The notes: generated from the letters alone by a model not told the origin. Positions 55,109 to 64,000 are shown, counted from the first letter of the stretch. The stretch: 64,000 nucleotides of DNA from JACRLV01 sp045863555 (GCA_045863555.1 BTUU01000007.1:62001-126000); one strand, 5' to 3'. Translations and numbers: made by a program.

Positions 55109-57874
55109 GTGAGGATCATCGCCCGGCTGTTCACCGCCCTGCTCGGCGCCGTGGCGGCGGCGCAGACGCCCGCAACCGGCCCGACAACCGCGCCGGCGAC
55201 GGGGCCGGCCGCCGGGGAACCGGACGCCGAGATTGCGCTGCTCGGCAACGACGCCTATGAAATACGCGACGCGGCCACGCGAGCGCTGATCGCGGAAGGG
55301 CCCGAGATCGCGCCGCGTCTCCGGGCGGCGCTGGAAGCCGCGACCGATCCGGAAGTGCGATTCCGCCTGCGGCACATCATCGAGAACATCACGCCGCCGC
55401 CGTTCGGCGCGCTCCTGCTGCGCGTCACGTCCGACTCCGGCCTGCGAACCGGCGACATCGTGACGCACGTCGGCACGCGCCGCGTCCGCGATTCGAGCGA
55501 CTTCCGTCTCCGGCTCGCCGCGACGGAACCGCAGGGGGCCGTGCTGCGCGTGAGCGGCGCCGAAGGCCCGCGCGAAGTCGGCCCCGTGCGCGTCCTTCAG
55601 GTCCCGCTGTGCACGGATTTCGTGGCGCCGCTCGGCGAGACGATCGCCCGCGCCGTGCGCCTGTACGAAGCCGGGCTCGCCGAGCGCGCGTACGAGGCGC
55701 TCGCGCCGATCCGCACGCAGATCACGCCGGGTGAGTTGCCCGTTCGATTCTGGGCGCGGCTGGCGTTCTGCGCCGGGCATGCGGACGAAGCGGCCGCAGC
55801 GCTTGTCGGCGATGAGACTGCCGCCCGTCCGGACGCCGCCGAGTGGCGCGGCTGGGCCGCACCGTCGATGCTCGACGTGGCCGGTCCGGGAAAGGCCCCG
55901 TACCGGCTTGAGACGGAGCTCTTCGAGCGCGGCGGGCCCGCCCTGTACGCCACGCCCCAGGATCCGGACCTGCGGATTCAACGCGTGCTGGTCCCCGCCG
56001 GGCGCTACGCCGACGCCCTGCTGCGGTCAGCGGAACTCTGGCAGACCCGCTACCGAGCCCAACTCGAAAGCAGCGACGAGGGCGGGCGGAACGTGGCCGG
56101 AAACCAGCTCGCCGTCGCCGCGTGGATGCTCTATGAGCTCGACCTCCGATCGGAGTGCTGCCGCCTGATTGAGCCGCGCAGCGAGGTGCTCCGGCGCACC
56201 GATCGCGGCCGCCGGAAATGGGTGCGGGTCGACACGGACGCGTGGCTTCCGTTTCTCGCCGGCGACGAAAAAGCGGCTGTCGATCTCTTCTTTGAACCCG
56301 CGATGGATGTTCTTCAGCAGCCCCCCCGCCGCGGCGAGGGCACGGCCGTCATCCGCAATCCGCAGGTCGCGGCGCGGCTTGGCTTTTTTCTCGCGTATCA
56401 GCCCAACGATACGCGGAACGACGACGCGCTCTCCGTCGTCGGCCACGCGGGGCATCCGGTGTTCCTCGAGTACCTCGACTGGACGCTGCTTGCCGTGGAG
56501 GAATCAAACCACGACGCGATCCGCAAGCGAATGAACGCGGTCCTGCCATCGGTTCCGGACGCGGACGCGCTCCCGTACGCACGCGCCGTCGCGCTTCTCG
56601 AATATGTTCGATCCGTTCCCGACGTCGCCGTCCTTCAGGCCGCGCGGGCTCGGATCTTTCAGTCCGCCGCCGGTCCGGACCGCGAAACCTGGACGGCGAT
56701 CGCGGACGCACTCATTGCCTTGGCCGGCCAGCGACCGGCGGTGGCCGTCGAGCGCCTCGCGGCGCTGAATGGAGCCCCCGAGGCCGCCGCGCTCCTGGAG
56801 ACAGCGCGTTTTCTCGCCGCCCCGCCGGATGCCGCGCTCAACCATGAATCGCTGCGCTCGCCGCTGCTCGTCGTCCCCCACGGAACGTCGGGGACGCACT
56901 GGCTCGTGCTGACGCGCGACCGCCGGCTGATGCGCTTTGACGCGACGGCCGGGACGCTCGTGGCGATCGACAAGCCCGACGCCGCGTGGTTTCCCGCGCC
57001 GCGCACCTGGCCGTGGCTCGGCCGGGAAGCCGCTTCCGGTCGGGTTTGGGCCTATGGGCGGCGACGAGTGGTCGAACTGGCGTCGGACAAGCCGCTGCGG
57101 CTGAACATCCAGACGGATGATCTGCCGTCGTTCGACCGCGATCTGGCGTCGAATTTTTCGCTTCTGGCCGAGTCGATTGCGCTGGTTCCGCGCGAGGATG
57201 GAGAGAACGGCGAGTTTCTCCGTGCGGAGGTGAAGGCGCACGCCGACTGCGTCGCCGACCCCGACCTGCCCGACCTCGCGATCATCCGGCCGCTCGACGC
57301 TGACGGACGGCTCGTCCACGCCGCGTTTCGCGGGGGCCCGCACCTGCTTATCGACACGGTCCGCCGGAAAGCCTGGACATCGGTCTGGATGCAGAAGCAG
57401 CTCGCGCTCGCGACGCCGCCGGCGTTTTTCGCGCAGGGGCAGCGACAGCGTCGCTCCGGGGCTACGTCCGAACCGTTCAGCGGCGTCGTCTACCTCTTTT
57501 CCGATCAGGGGCTGCTGCGGTTTGACACCGCGGCCGAGCAGCTTGTGCGGATCGACCTGCCCGGCGACGCCCCGCGGCCGGCGGTCATTCCCGAATCCGT
57601 ACCTTACGAACGGCGCGACCCGCGCTACGTCTATTTTGCGCGCCTGCCCGAGGACGGCGGCGCGGTGTATCGTCTCGTCGTCGAGAGCGGCGCCGTCGAG
57701 GCGGTGAATCTCGTGAATGAAGCGCTGCCCGATCGGTATTACGATGTCCAGCCGCGGGCGGCCATCCGCGCGATGCTTGACCGCCGGCTTCAGCCGCTCG
57801 GGGTCGCAAGCGTCGAGGCGTTGATCGAGGACGCGATTCAGAAAGTCGCGGAGATCAGCAAGGACCATGAGTGA
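55109..57874 (+). CDS. Large exported protein with HEAT-like and PDZ regions
   Basis: 921 residues, start GTG, function not recognised. Signal peptide (about 1-19). A HEAT-like helical pair at about 45-95 (LGNDAYEIRDAATRALIAEG, EIAPRLRAALEAATDPEVRF) is followed by a PDZ domain at about 97-165 (ALLLRVTSDSGLRTGDIVTH, VGTRRVRDSSDFRLRL). Then come long helical, TPR-like stretches (VRLYEAGLAERAYEALAPI). The C-terminal 300 residues are beta-rich with propeller-like turns (LTRDRRLMRFDATAGTLVAI, YLFSDQGLLRFDTAAEQLVR). The stop codon directly abuts the start of hutH. Likely an envelope scaffold or repeat-reading protein; no catalytic motif seen. Confidence 0.8.
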   Translation: MRIIARLFTALLGAVAAAQTPATGPTTAPATGPAAGEPDAEIALLGNDAYEIRDAATRALIAEGPEIAPRLRAALEAATDPEVRFRLRHIIENITPPPFGALLLRVTSDSGLRTGDIVTHVGTRRVRDSSDFRLRLAATEPQGAVLRVSGAEGPREVGPVRVLQVPLCTDFVAPLGETIARAVRLYEAGLAERAYEALAPIRTQITPGELPVRFWARLAFCAGHADEAAAALVGDETAARPDAAEWRGWAAPSMLDVAGPGKAPYRLETELFERGGPALYATPQDPDLRIQRVLVPAGRYADALLRSAELWQTRYRAQLESSDEGGRNVAGNQLAVAAWMLYELDLRSECCRLIEPRSEVLRRTDRGRRKWVRVDTDAWLPFLAGDEKAAVDLFFEPAMDVLQQPPRRGEGTAVIRNPQVAARLGFFLAYQPNDTRNDDALSVVGHAGHPVFLEYLDWTLLAVEESNHDAIRKRMNAVLPSVPDADALPYARAVALLEYVRSVPDVAVLQAARARIFQSAAGPDRETWTAIADALIALAGQRPAVAVERLAALNGAPEAAALLETARFLAAPPDAALNHESLRSPLLVVPHGTSGTHWLVLTRDRRLMRFDATAGTLVAIDKPDAAWFPAPRTWPWLGREAASGRVWAYGRRRVVELASDKPLRLNIQTDDLPSFDRDLASNFSLLAESIALVPREDGENGEFLRAEVKAHADCVADPDLPDLAIIRPLDADGRLVHAAFRGGPHLLIDTVRRKAWTSVWMQKQLALATPPAFFAQGQRQRRSGATSEPFSGVVYLFSDQGLLRFDTAAEQLVRIDLPGDAPRPAVIPESVPYERRDPRYVYFARLPEDGGAVYRLVVESGAVEAVNLVNEALPDRYYDVQPRAAIRAMLDRRLQPLGVASVEALIEDAIQKVAEISKDHE

Positions 57875-59422
57875 ATGAGCGTGACGGACGAATCGTTTCC
57901 CCTTGAACTCGGCGGCGCGCCGATCACGCTCGAAGCCCTGGATCGCGGGTTTGGCTCGCCGGTTCAGGTTCGCCTCGCGGCCGGCAGCCTCGACCGCGCC
58001 GCCCGCGGCCGCAGCTGGGTCGAGGCGCTGACCGCGCGGGGCGATGCGATCTACGGCATCAATACGGGCTTCGGGCATCTGAAGAACGTCCGTATTTCGG
58101 CGGATCAGCTCGATCGCCTGCAAGAGAACCTCATCATCTCGCACGCGGTCGGCGTCGGTCCGGCCGCGCCGCCCGAGATCGTCCGCGCGATGCTCACACT
58201 GAAGATACACATGCTGCTGGCCGGGCACAGCGGCGTGCGCCCGGAAATTATCGAACGGCTCGCCGCATGGCTGAATGCCGACGTTCTGCCGGTGGTGCCG
58301 ACGCGCGGTTCGCTGGGAGCCAGCGGCGACCTCGCGCCGCTCGCGCATCTCGTTCTGCCGCTGCTCGGGCGCGGCGAGATGACCCGCCCCACCGCCGCGG
58401 GCCGTGAGACGCTCGGCGGCGGCGACGCGCAGGCCGCGCTGGGCCTCAAGCCGATCCGGCTCGCGGCCAAGGAGGGCCTCGCGCTGATCAACGGCACGCA
58501 GTTCATGCTCGCGTACGCCGTCAATCTCGCCCTTCGCGCGCTGCGGCTGGCCGATCTCGCGGATCTGATCTATACGTTGTCGCTCGAAGGCCTTCGCGGC
58601 AGCCTCACGCCCGCGGATGCGCGGCTGCACACGGTCCGGCCGCACCCCGGGGCTCAGAAAGTCGCGGCGAACATCCGGCGGCACATGGCGGGCAGCGAGA
58701 TTCTCGAGTCGCACAAGGATTGCGACCGGGTGCAGGACCCCTACTCCCTCCGCTGCGCTCCGCAGGTTCACGGGGCGTTCCGCGACGCCCTGGCGCACTT
58801 TCGCGACGTTGCCGGCCGGGAAATCAACAGCGTGACGGATAATCCCATACTGTTTGCCGACCGGGGGATGCCCGAGGCGCTCTCCGGCGGGAATTTTCAC
58901 GGCGAGCCGCTCGCCCTGGTGCTCGATTACCTTGCGATCGCGCTGACCGACTTCGCGAACATCTCCGAACGGCGCATCTACCTGCTGCTGGCCGGCGACG
59001 ACAAGCTGCCCAAGCTGCTCATGACCGACACCGGCGTCAACAGCGGGTTCATGCTCCCGCAGTACACCGCCGCGGCGCTGGTCAACGAGTGCAAGGTCCT
59101 CGCCACGCCCGCGTCGATCGATACGATCCCGACCTCGCTCGGGCAGGAAGATCACGTGAGCATGGGGGCCACGTCGGCGGTGAAGTGTTACGAGATTCTT
59201 GACCGGGTCGAGACGGTCTTCGCGATCGAGATGCTCTGCGCGGCGCAGGCGCTGGACTTTCACGCGCCTCTCAAGGCCGGCGTGGGGCCGCGCGCCGCGC
59301 ATGCGGCAATCCGCCGGGCGATCGATCACGCGGACGTCGATCGCGAATTCGGGCGCGACATCGCCCGCTCCGTAGCGCTTCTCCGCCATGATGCCGAGCT
59401 TCTCCGCATCGCACGGACGTAG
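57875..59422 (+). CDS. hutH: Histidine ammonia-lyase
   Basis: 515 residues. HutH removes ammonia from histidine to give urocanate, the first step of histidine catabolism. The MIO cofactor triplet A149-S150-G151 lies in GSLGASGDLAPL; IYGINTGFGHLKN supplies the conserved tyrosine loop, and QDPYSLRCAPQVHGAFRD and GNFHGEPLALVLDYLAI mark the active site; SLGQEDHVSMGATSA is the C-terminal signature. It begins on the base after the stop of the PDZ gene. hutU is 3.7 kb downstream on the same strand with glmM and an opposite-strand group between; hutI is not in the window (it may lie beyond the right edge). Confidence 0.95.
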   Translation: MSVTDESFPLELGGAPITLEALDRGFGSPVQVRLAAGSLDRAARGRSWVEALTARGDAIYGINTGFGHLKNVRISADQLDRLQENLIISHAVGVGPAAPPEIVRAMLTLKIHMLLAGHSGVRPEIIERLAAWLNADVLPVVPTRGSLGASGDLAPLAHLVLPLLGRGEMTRPTAAGRETLGGGDAQAALGLKPIRLAAKEGLALINGTQFMLAYAVNLALRALRLADLADLIYTLSLEGLRGSLTPADARLHTVRPHPGAQKVAANIRRHMAGSEILESHKDCDRVQDPYSLRCAPQVHGAFRDALAHFRDVAGREINSVTDNPILFADRGMPEALSGGNFHGEPLALVLDYLAIALTDFANISERRIYLLLAGDDKLPKLLMTDTGVNSGFMLPQYTAAALVNECKVLATPASIDTIPTSLGQEDHVSMGATSAVKCYEILDRVETVFAIEMLCAAQALDFHAPLKAGVGPRAAHAAIRRAIDHADVDREFGRDIARSVALLRHDAELLRIART

Positions 59423-59457
59423 CGGAGGATCGTTCGGGGACCGGCTTGATGCCGCCC

Positions 59458-59489
59458 CTTCCCACGTTCCCACCTTCCCACGTTCCCAC
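59458..59489. repeat. 8-base tandem repeat, four perfect units
   Basis: CTTCCCAC GTTCCCAC CTTCCCAC GTTCCCAC, i.e. GTGGGAAC/G on the other strand. It lies between hutH and the mutase gene and abuts a TATCCT that could be a -10 hexamer for the latter, so it may overlap the promoter. Confidence 0.75.
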
Positions 59490-59527
59490 TATCCTTGCCG
59501 GTTGAATCGACTCGAAAGGAACTCCAC

Positions 59528-60865
59528 ATGGCCTTGATGGTCAGCGTTTCCGGTGTTCGCGGATTAATCAACGATACGCTCACGCCCCACGTCGCGACCG
59601 AGTTCGCGCAGGCGTATGGCACGCTCCTCAAGGGCGGGCGGGTCGTCCTCGCGCGCGATACCCGGCCCAGCGGGGAGATGTTTGCCTCGGCCGCCGCGGC
59701 GGGCCTGCTTTCGGCCGGCTGCGAGGTCACAAACCTCGGTGTCTGCATGACGCCGACGGTCGGGCGGGCGATCGTCGACGGCAAGTTCGACGGCGGCGTC
59801 ATCATCACGGCCAGCCACAATCCGCCGGCGTGGAACGGGATCAAGTTCCTGGACCATCAGGGCCTCGCGCCCGACCCCGCCCTTGCAGGCCAGATTGCGA
59901 CCATTCGCACCGAAAAACGCCAGAGCACGGTGAAATCGGGGTTCCGCGCCGTCAAGTACGATCAGGCGGCCGGCGAGCGGCATGTTCGGGCGGTCGTCAG
60001 CGCGATTGAGCACGATGTGTCTTCGCTGCGCGGCCTGCCGGTCGTGCTCGACAGCGTGAACGGTGCGGGCTGCCGCGACGGAGCTGCGCTGCTGATCCAT
60101 TTCGGCTGCGACCTGCACCACCTCAATGGCGCCCCCACCGGTGAATTTGCCCATGAGCCCGAGCCGATCGCTGAGAACCTGACCGGCCTGTGCGACGTCG
60201 TCCGGGCGAAGAAGGCGGCGGTCGGGTTCGCGCAGGACCCGGACGCGGACCGACTGGCGATCGTGGACGAGACCGGCCGGTACATCGGCGAGGAATACAC
60301 GCTGGCGCTGGCGACGAAATTCGTGATGATGAAGCGGCCGGGCCCGGCGGCGGCGAACCTCAGCACGTCGCGGCTCATCGACGCCGTGGCCGCGCCGCAC
60401 AAAGTGCCCGTCTACCGCACGGCCGTGGGCGAGGCGAACGTCGCCCGGGGCATGGTCGCCCATCGATGCGTGATCGGCGGCGAGGGCAATGGCGGCGTTA
60501 TTGACCCGCGGATCACGCTCGTCCGCGACAGTCTGTCGGCGATGAGCCTGGTGCTGCAACTCATGGCCGCGACGGGCAAGCCGCTGAGCCGACTGGTTGA
60601 TGAACTGCCGCGGCTGGCGATGATCAAGCAGAAATTCGAGTGCTCGCGCGAGCGGATTGCCGAGGCGGTGGCGCGCGTGGCCAAGGCGTTCGCGGGTGAG
60701 AAGCTGAACCAGACCGACGGCACGCGGGTCGACTTCGCCGAGGGCTGGGTGCATCTGCGGGCGTCGAATACGGAGCCGATCGTGCGGATCATCGCGGAGG
60801 CGGAGAACGAGGCGAGCGCGAAGGGGCTGATCGAGCGGGTGCGGGCGGCGGCGGGGATCGGCTAG
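59528..60865 (+). CDS. glmM: Phosphoglucosamine mutase-like phosphohexomutase
   Basis: 445 residues of the alpha-D-phosphohexomutase family. Domain 1 carries the phosphoserine S96 in ITASHNPPAWNGIKFLD; domain 2 the metal loop AQDPDADRLAIVDE; domain 3 the sugar loop IGGEGNGGVIDPR; domain 4 the phosphate-binding RASNTEPIVRIIAE. GEGNGGV with its glycine-rich form fits the archaeal-type GlmM/ManB group. It likely makes glucosamine-1-phosphate for UDP-GlcNAc, but phosphomannose or phosphoglucose isomerisation is possible. The ATG at 59528 follows AAAGGAA; the in-frame GTG-type extension to 59495 looks non-coding. Confidence 0.9.
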   Translation: MALMVSVSGVRGLINDTLTPHVATEFAQAYGTLLKGGRVVLARDTRPSGEMFASAAAAGLLSAGCEVTNLGVCMTPTVGRAIVDGKFDGGVIITASHNPPAWNGIKFLDHQGLAPDPALAGQIATIRTEKRQSTVKSGFRAVKYDQAAGERHVRAVVSAIEHDVSSLRGLPVVLDSVNGAGCRDGAALLIHFGCDLHHLNGAPTGEFAHEPEPIAENLTGLCDVVRAKKAAVGFAQDPDADRLAIVDETGRYIGEEYTLALATKFVMMKRPGPAAANLSTSRLIDAVAAPHKVPVYRTAVGEANVARGMVAHRCVIGGEGNGGVIDPRITLVRDSLSAMSLVLQLMAATGKPLSRLVDELPRLAMIKQKFECSRERIAEAVARVAKAFAGEKLNQTDGTRVDFAEGWVHLRASNTEPIVRIIAEAENEASAKGLIERVRAAAGIG

Positions 60866-60913
60866 GACCGCATGCTGGTCCCGCGGCCGCCAACTCCGGC
60901 GCGGTCAACCGGG

Positions 60914-61390
60914 TCAATCGACGCCCCGAATCTGATCGATCGAGAGAAAGCACCAGAGGTGCCCCGAAGGCGCGCGATAGCATCCCTGGGCTTGGAAACA
61001 CTCGACGGCCGCGGCGGCAAGCGACCAGGCGGTCCCTTCATCGCAGGGAAAGTGGGGCTCCCCAAACCCGAGGGATTCGGCGAGGCTCTCCAAACGCACG
61101 GCGCGGTTCCGCGCCTCGTCCGACAGTGAGGCGTTTGCCCACGCCCACATCCACGTGTGTGAGTTCGTGGAGAAGCTTCCGATATCCGTCGTCTCGGCCT
61201 GAGCGAACAGGGTACCGTCCGGGCGGCTGAATTTGAGCAGCCCGCTGTCGAAATCGTGCTCCCATCGGCCGGGTCTATCGATGCCGAAGGCGGATTCAAG
61301 CGCCCGGTTCTTCCGACGGAGTTCTTCCACGCAGCGATCCAAGAATTGGTTGAGGTCTGCTCGATTCACGTTCTGACCTACAATCCGCAC
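60914..61390 (-). CDS. DUF6882-like hypothetical protein
   Basis: 158 residues, starting at a GTG ending at 61390 (start uncertain, no good ribosome-binding site). The pattern is NQFLDRCVEELRRKN, RWEHDFDSGLLKFSRPDG, IGSFSTNSHTWMWAWANASL, and a C-terminal helix-strand unit AWSLAAAAVECFQAQGCY; the THTWMWAWAN block resembles DUF6882-type proteins. No signal peptide. Function unknown. It is convergent with glmM (48-base gap) and the last gene of a three-gene leftward group of small proteins. Confidence 0.65.
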   Translation of the reverse strand: MRIVGQNVNRADLNQFLDRCVEELRRKNRALESAFGIDRPGRWEHDFDSGLLKFSRPDGTLFAQAETTDIGSFSTNSHTWMWAWANASLSDEARNRAVRLESLAESLGFGEPHFPCDEGTAWSLAAAAVECFQAQGCYRAPSGHLWCFLSIDQIRGVD

Positions 61391-61408
61391 CGCGGCGCGA
61401 TGCGCCGA

Positions 61409-61732
61409 CTAATGATCGGCGATATAGCGACGCCCGCACTCCGGGCACCGATCCCCGCCGCCGCGCATGTCGTAACCGCAATTCGCGCAGTATCCGTCTG
61501 GATAACGACGCCGCGGTGCACCGCAGAAGCTGACCCGCCATTGACCAATGCCGATGAACGACGACAGGACGATCAGGATCGCGCCTACCAGGACGGGCAT
61601 CACGAGTTGGGCGACAAGTCCGTCGTAGATGAGATAGAGCCCGCCGATGCCGAGGACACCTGCGGCGGATACGACCCAATCGACGGGAAAAGGTCGTACG
61701 AATCGTTCGAGGACATCGAGGAAGCGGTGCAT
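61409..61732 (-). CDS. Small membrane protein with C-terminal zinc ribbon
   Basis: 107 residues. Two membrane spans at about residues 17-36 and 42-65 are followed by a zinc ribbon at the C-terminus (C82, C85, C96, C99: CANCGYDMRGGGDRCPECG), then RRYIADH. The ribbon is the same type as in the 6257, 19499 and 61737 proteins. It starts 4 bases after the stop of the zinc-ribbon gene 61737-62930, so these two are cotranscribed. Function unknown; the ribbon is expected to lie in the cytoplasm. Confidence 0.78.
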   Translation of the reverse strand: MHRFLDVLERFVRPFPVDWVVSAAGVLGIGGLYLIYDGLVAQLVMPVLVGAILIVLSSFIGIGQWRVSFCGAPRRRYPDGYCANCGYDMRGGGDRCPECGRRYIADH

Positions 61733-61736
61733 GGGC

Positions 61737-62930
61737 CTATTCACCGTCTTCAGTCGCCGCGTTCGGATCCTCCGCCGCGAAGATGCTGTCGGATCTCTCC
61801 CATCGCTCGGGATGCTCGTTGTACTCAATCACGTCGAGCTGTTCTTCGAAATCGGCGTCGGGATCACGCGTTGAAAACAGCCAGCCGACCCGCGGTTGCC
61901 TTGCTTCGTTGATGCGTTTTAACACTCTGAAGTCCACGACGCAGTCGGTCGCGGATGTCTCGATCACGGTCCCGTCGATCCTGGCGAGATCCCGGTCGAA
62001 TGGAAGCTGCAAATCGAAGATATCCATCCCCTCGCGAATTCCCGGCCGGTTCGGGACGAGGCGAGCAATGGTCGAATCGCGCGCGGGGTCAAACGGTGCG
62101 ATGATCTCGGAGACTTTGAGGAGAATGGGCTCGGAGAGAAGGCACTCTCGAAAACGGGCGGGTACTTTGGGAAGATCGCTGGTCCGCGTTCCGGCCTCAC
62201 CGTAGCGTCCAAACGCCCAGGACATCGCATTCATCAACTGGCCCGAGTTGATCTGGTTGCAGAAGTACAGCATCTCGTCTTCTGGAATGAGCAGGTGCCT
62301 CCCTCGCCAGTGAACCCGTGCGAATTCGACAGGACAGTCGAAATAACCGAGGCGCGTGTCGTAGCGCGGCTCCAGTCGAACTCGCTCCGGCGTAACCTCC
62401 ACGATCCGGCCCATGTTTCGAAAGAAAGTCGGCGGGCCAGTGCTGAAACAGCCCAAGACCTCATTTTCAAAGCCGAATTCGCCATTTGGAGCAAGCACCA
62501 GCCAGGGCGGGCTGTTGCAGCGACCGTATCGACCTGCCCAGTCGTGATTCTGAATGCCGGCTATTTCGCGCTCCAGCAAGCGAGTGCGGCTTTCGATGCC
62601 GGGGAATTCGCTTGCGGCCAGGCGCGAGGATCGGGCGCTCAGAATGTCGGTCGACCAGTCTCGCCATTCACCCTGCGCATTTTCCCAGAGGTGAATCAAG
62701 TGCCCCGTCGGCCAGAACCGGATCGCAAGTTCGTCGCGATTCCACCAGCCGAGTCCGGCGACGCCGACGCAGGCAATGAAGAGCACGGCCCGCTGGTACC
62801 AGCGGCGACGGGTCACGCGCGGATCGCGGCGGAGCGGCCGATCGACCGCCGCGCCGCATTCAGGGCAGATTCCCGGCTCAATGCGGTAGCCGCACTTCGG
62901 ACACCAGCCCGCAGGCTCGTACGTGGCCAT
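61737..62930 (-). CDS. Membrane protein with N-terminal zinc ribbon
   Basis: 397 residues, function not recognised. N-terminal zinc ribbon (C10, C13, C22, C25; CPKCGYRIEPGICPECG), a membrane span at about residues 46-64, then about 330 residues predicted outside the membrane on the far side. That part is rich in Trp/Arg/Glu and has no recognised family (LIHLWENAQGEWRDWSTDIL, ARFRECLLSEPILLKVSEII). There is no Shine-Dalgarno: a TAGAAT hexamer ends 6 bases before the ATG, so the mRNA may be leaderless. First gene of the group ending at 60914. Confidence 0.78.
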   Translation of the reverse strand: MATYEPAGWCPKCGYRIEPGICPECGAAVDRPLRRDPRVTRRRWYQRAVLFIACVGVAGLGWWNRDELAIRFWPTGHLIHLWENAQGEWRDWSTDILSARSSRLAASEFPGIESRTRLLEREIAGIQNHDWAGRYGRCNSPPWLVLAPNGEFGFENEVLGCFSTGPPTFFRNMGRIVEVTPERVRLEPRYDTRLGYFDCPVEFARVHWRGRHLLIPEDEMLYFCNQINSGQLMNAMSWAFGRYGEAGTRTSDLPKVPARFRECLLSEPILLKVSEIIAPFDPARDSTIARLVPNRPGIREGMDIFDLQLPFDRDLARIDGTVIETSATDCVVDFRVLKRINEARQPRVGWLFSTRDPDADFEEQLDVIEYNEHPERWERSDSIFAAEDPNAATEDGE

Positions 62931-62936
62931 TACTTG

Positions 62937-62942
62937 ATTCTA
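62937..62942 (-). promoter_or_regulatory. -10-like hexamer close to a start codon (possible leaderless transcript)
   Basis: TAGAAT on the minus strand, 6 bases before the ATG of the 397-residue zinc-ribbon protein. Confidence 0.38.
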
Positions 62943-63135
62943 CAGCGCGTCGGCAGCGCTGAATCCGAGTGCATCGCCGCGGATTGACCGCACGCCGGGC
63001 TTGCCCGCCCCGTCGTTTCGGCCAGGGACCGGTGTGATGTGCGATGGGCCGTGCGACCAAGGTGCGGCGGCCGGGCCGGCGCGGGTTCCGCTATCATCCC
63101 ATTTTGGACGCTGGGACGGAGATCAGGATACCGAC

Positions 63136-64000
63136 ATGACGAATACCACAGGCAAAACCGAGCCGAGCCCCGCCGCCGGCCGCACCCTTCGCGCTCCGCG
63201 CGGGACGACGCTCTCCTGCAAGGGCTGGCAGCAGGAAGCCGCCCTGCGAATGCTCATGAACAACCTCGACCCCGACGTGGCCGAGGCGCCGGAACAGCTC
63301 ATCGTCTACGGCGGCAGCGGCAAGGCGGCGCGGTCATGGCCGGATTTCGAGCGAATCGTCGCGACGCTCCGCCGGCTGGAAAACGACGAGACGATGCTCG
63401 TGCAGAGCGGCCGGGCGGTGGGCGTACTGAAGACGCACCCGGACGCGCCGCGCGTCCTCATCAGCAACTCGATGCTCGTGCCGAAATGGGCGACCTGGGA
63501 CGAATTCCGCCGGCTCGAAGCACTCGGCCTGATCATGTTCGGCCAGATGACGGCGGGGTCGTGGATCTACATCGGAACACAGGGCATCCTGCAGGGCACG
63601 TACGAGACATTCGCGGCATTGGCGAAGAAGCACTTCGGCGGCTCGCTCAGGGGCCGGCTCGTCGTCACGGGTGGGCTCGGCGGCATGGGTGGGGCGCAGC
63701 CACTGGCGGCGACGTTCAACGGCGCGGCGTGCCTCGTGGCCGAAGTTGATCGCACGCGGATCGAGAAGCGGTTAAAGACGCGCTATCTCGACAAGATGAC
63801 TGACAATCTGGACGAAGCGATTGATTGGTCACTTCGAGCGAAGGCGACAGGGGAAGCGCTCTCCGTCGGATTCGTTGGCAACGTCGTGCTTCTGCTGACC
63901 GAATTGCTCAGGCGCGACATTACTCCTGACGTAGTTACCGACCAAACTTCCGCCCACGACCCGCTGAATGGTTATGTGCCTTGGCATTGCCCGTTCGAGG
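63136..64000 (+). CDS. hutU: Urocanate hydratase (3' end cut by window edge)
   Basis: Partial gene; 288 residues visible of the roughly 550 in the family. HutU hydrates urocanate to imidazolonepropionate, the step after HutH. The N-terminus is canonical: LSCKGWQQEAALRMLMNNL, YGGSGKAARSWPDFERIV, ETMLVQSGRAVGVLKTH, MFGQMTAGSWIYIGTQGIL and the NAD-binding VTGGLGGMGGAQPLAATFNG. The frame is intact to the window edge. hutH on the same strand is about 3.7 kb upstream, separated by unrelated genes. Confidence 0.95.
   Translation, partial: MTNTTGKTEPSPAAGRTLRAPRGTTLSCKGWQQEAALRMLMNNLDPDVAEAPEQLIVYGGSGKAARSWPDFERIVATLRRLENDETMLVQSGRAVGVLKTHPDAPRVLISNSMLVPKWATWDEFRRLEALGLIMFGQMTAGSWIYIGTQGILQGTYETFAALAKKHFGGSLRGRLVVTGGLGGMGGAQPLAATFNGAACLVAEVDRTRIEKRLKTRYLDKMTDNLDEAIDWSLRAKATGEALSVGFVGNVVLLLTELLRRDITPDVVTDQTSAHDPLNGYVPWHCPFE

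Noticed and set aside
56504..59473. Minus-strand frame of 989 codons opposite the PDZ protein and hutH
   Set aside because: Shadow of two well-identified plus-strand genes; composition is Arg/Asp-rich without domains.

Overview
This is a 64 kb piece of a GC-rich bacterial chromosome, almost certainly a planctomycete (Planctomycetota, possibly Phycisphaerae-like). The evidence: a complete BamA, so there is an outer membrane; secreted proteins ending in a Cys-bounded pair of dockerin-like repeats, the 'GC-type dockerin' anchor common in this phylum; PEP-CTERM-type tails; a hydrazine-synthase-alpha-like propeller with one haem site; and many small membrane proteins sharing a CxxCGYxxRG...CPECG zinc ribbon. 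No rRNA, tRNA, CRISPR array or prophage is visible. Most genes have a purine-rich Shine-Dalgarno; a few have a -10-like hexamer 6-8 nt before the start codon and may be leaderless.

Layout. 1-6.8 kb: sigma/anti-sigma pair (ATGA overlap), zinc-ribbon membrane proteins, hslU without hslV, and a hicBA toxin-antitoxin pair. 6.9-15.6 kb: FG-GAP secreted protein, octahaem cytochrome lipoprotein, DJ-1/PfpI protein, TPR protein and copper amine oxidase. 15.6-17.3 kb: REP hairpins around a RAYT transposase. 17.3-28.5 kb: acs (with a palindrome inserted in frame), acnA, a dockerin-tagged propeller, dnaK and a PEP-CTERM protein. 28.9-39.7 kb: HzsA-like haem propeller, PhoD phosphatase, a DUF2071-like protein, a degenerate TrkH-like membrane protein, mutS, a HAD phosphatase and a low-complexity secreted repeat protein. 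39.9-47.7 kb: bamA with a P-loop-damaged kinase-like gene, an M28 peptidase, and a coupled TolB-like/lipoprotein/small-protein/Xer cluster. 48-52.2 kb: two thymidylate-kinase paralogues flanking a CHAD-Ppx/GppA-HD fusion. 52.2-64 kb: DNRLRE/dockerin protein, FHA-GAF histidine kinase, a PDZ protein, hutH, glmM-like mutase, zinc-ribbon proteins and hutU (cut by the window end).

How genes work together. hutH and hutU encode the first two steps of histidine breakdown, separated by about 3.7 kb. acs and acnA feed the TCA cycle. bamA, the lipoproteins, the dockerin/PEP-CTERM proteins and the multihaem proteins belong to the cell envelope.

The most unusual unit is the translationally coupled kinase / CHAD-exopolyphosphatase / kinase operon at 47960-52166. 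CHAD domains bind polyphosphate, Ppx/GppA enzymes hydrolyse polyphosphate or pppGpp, and the flanking proteins have nucleotide-kinase folds, one with its Walker A lysine changed to arginine. I propose, as inference only, a polyphosphate-linked nucleotide phosphorylation or signalling module.
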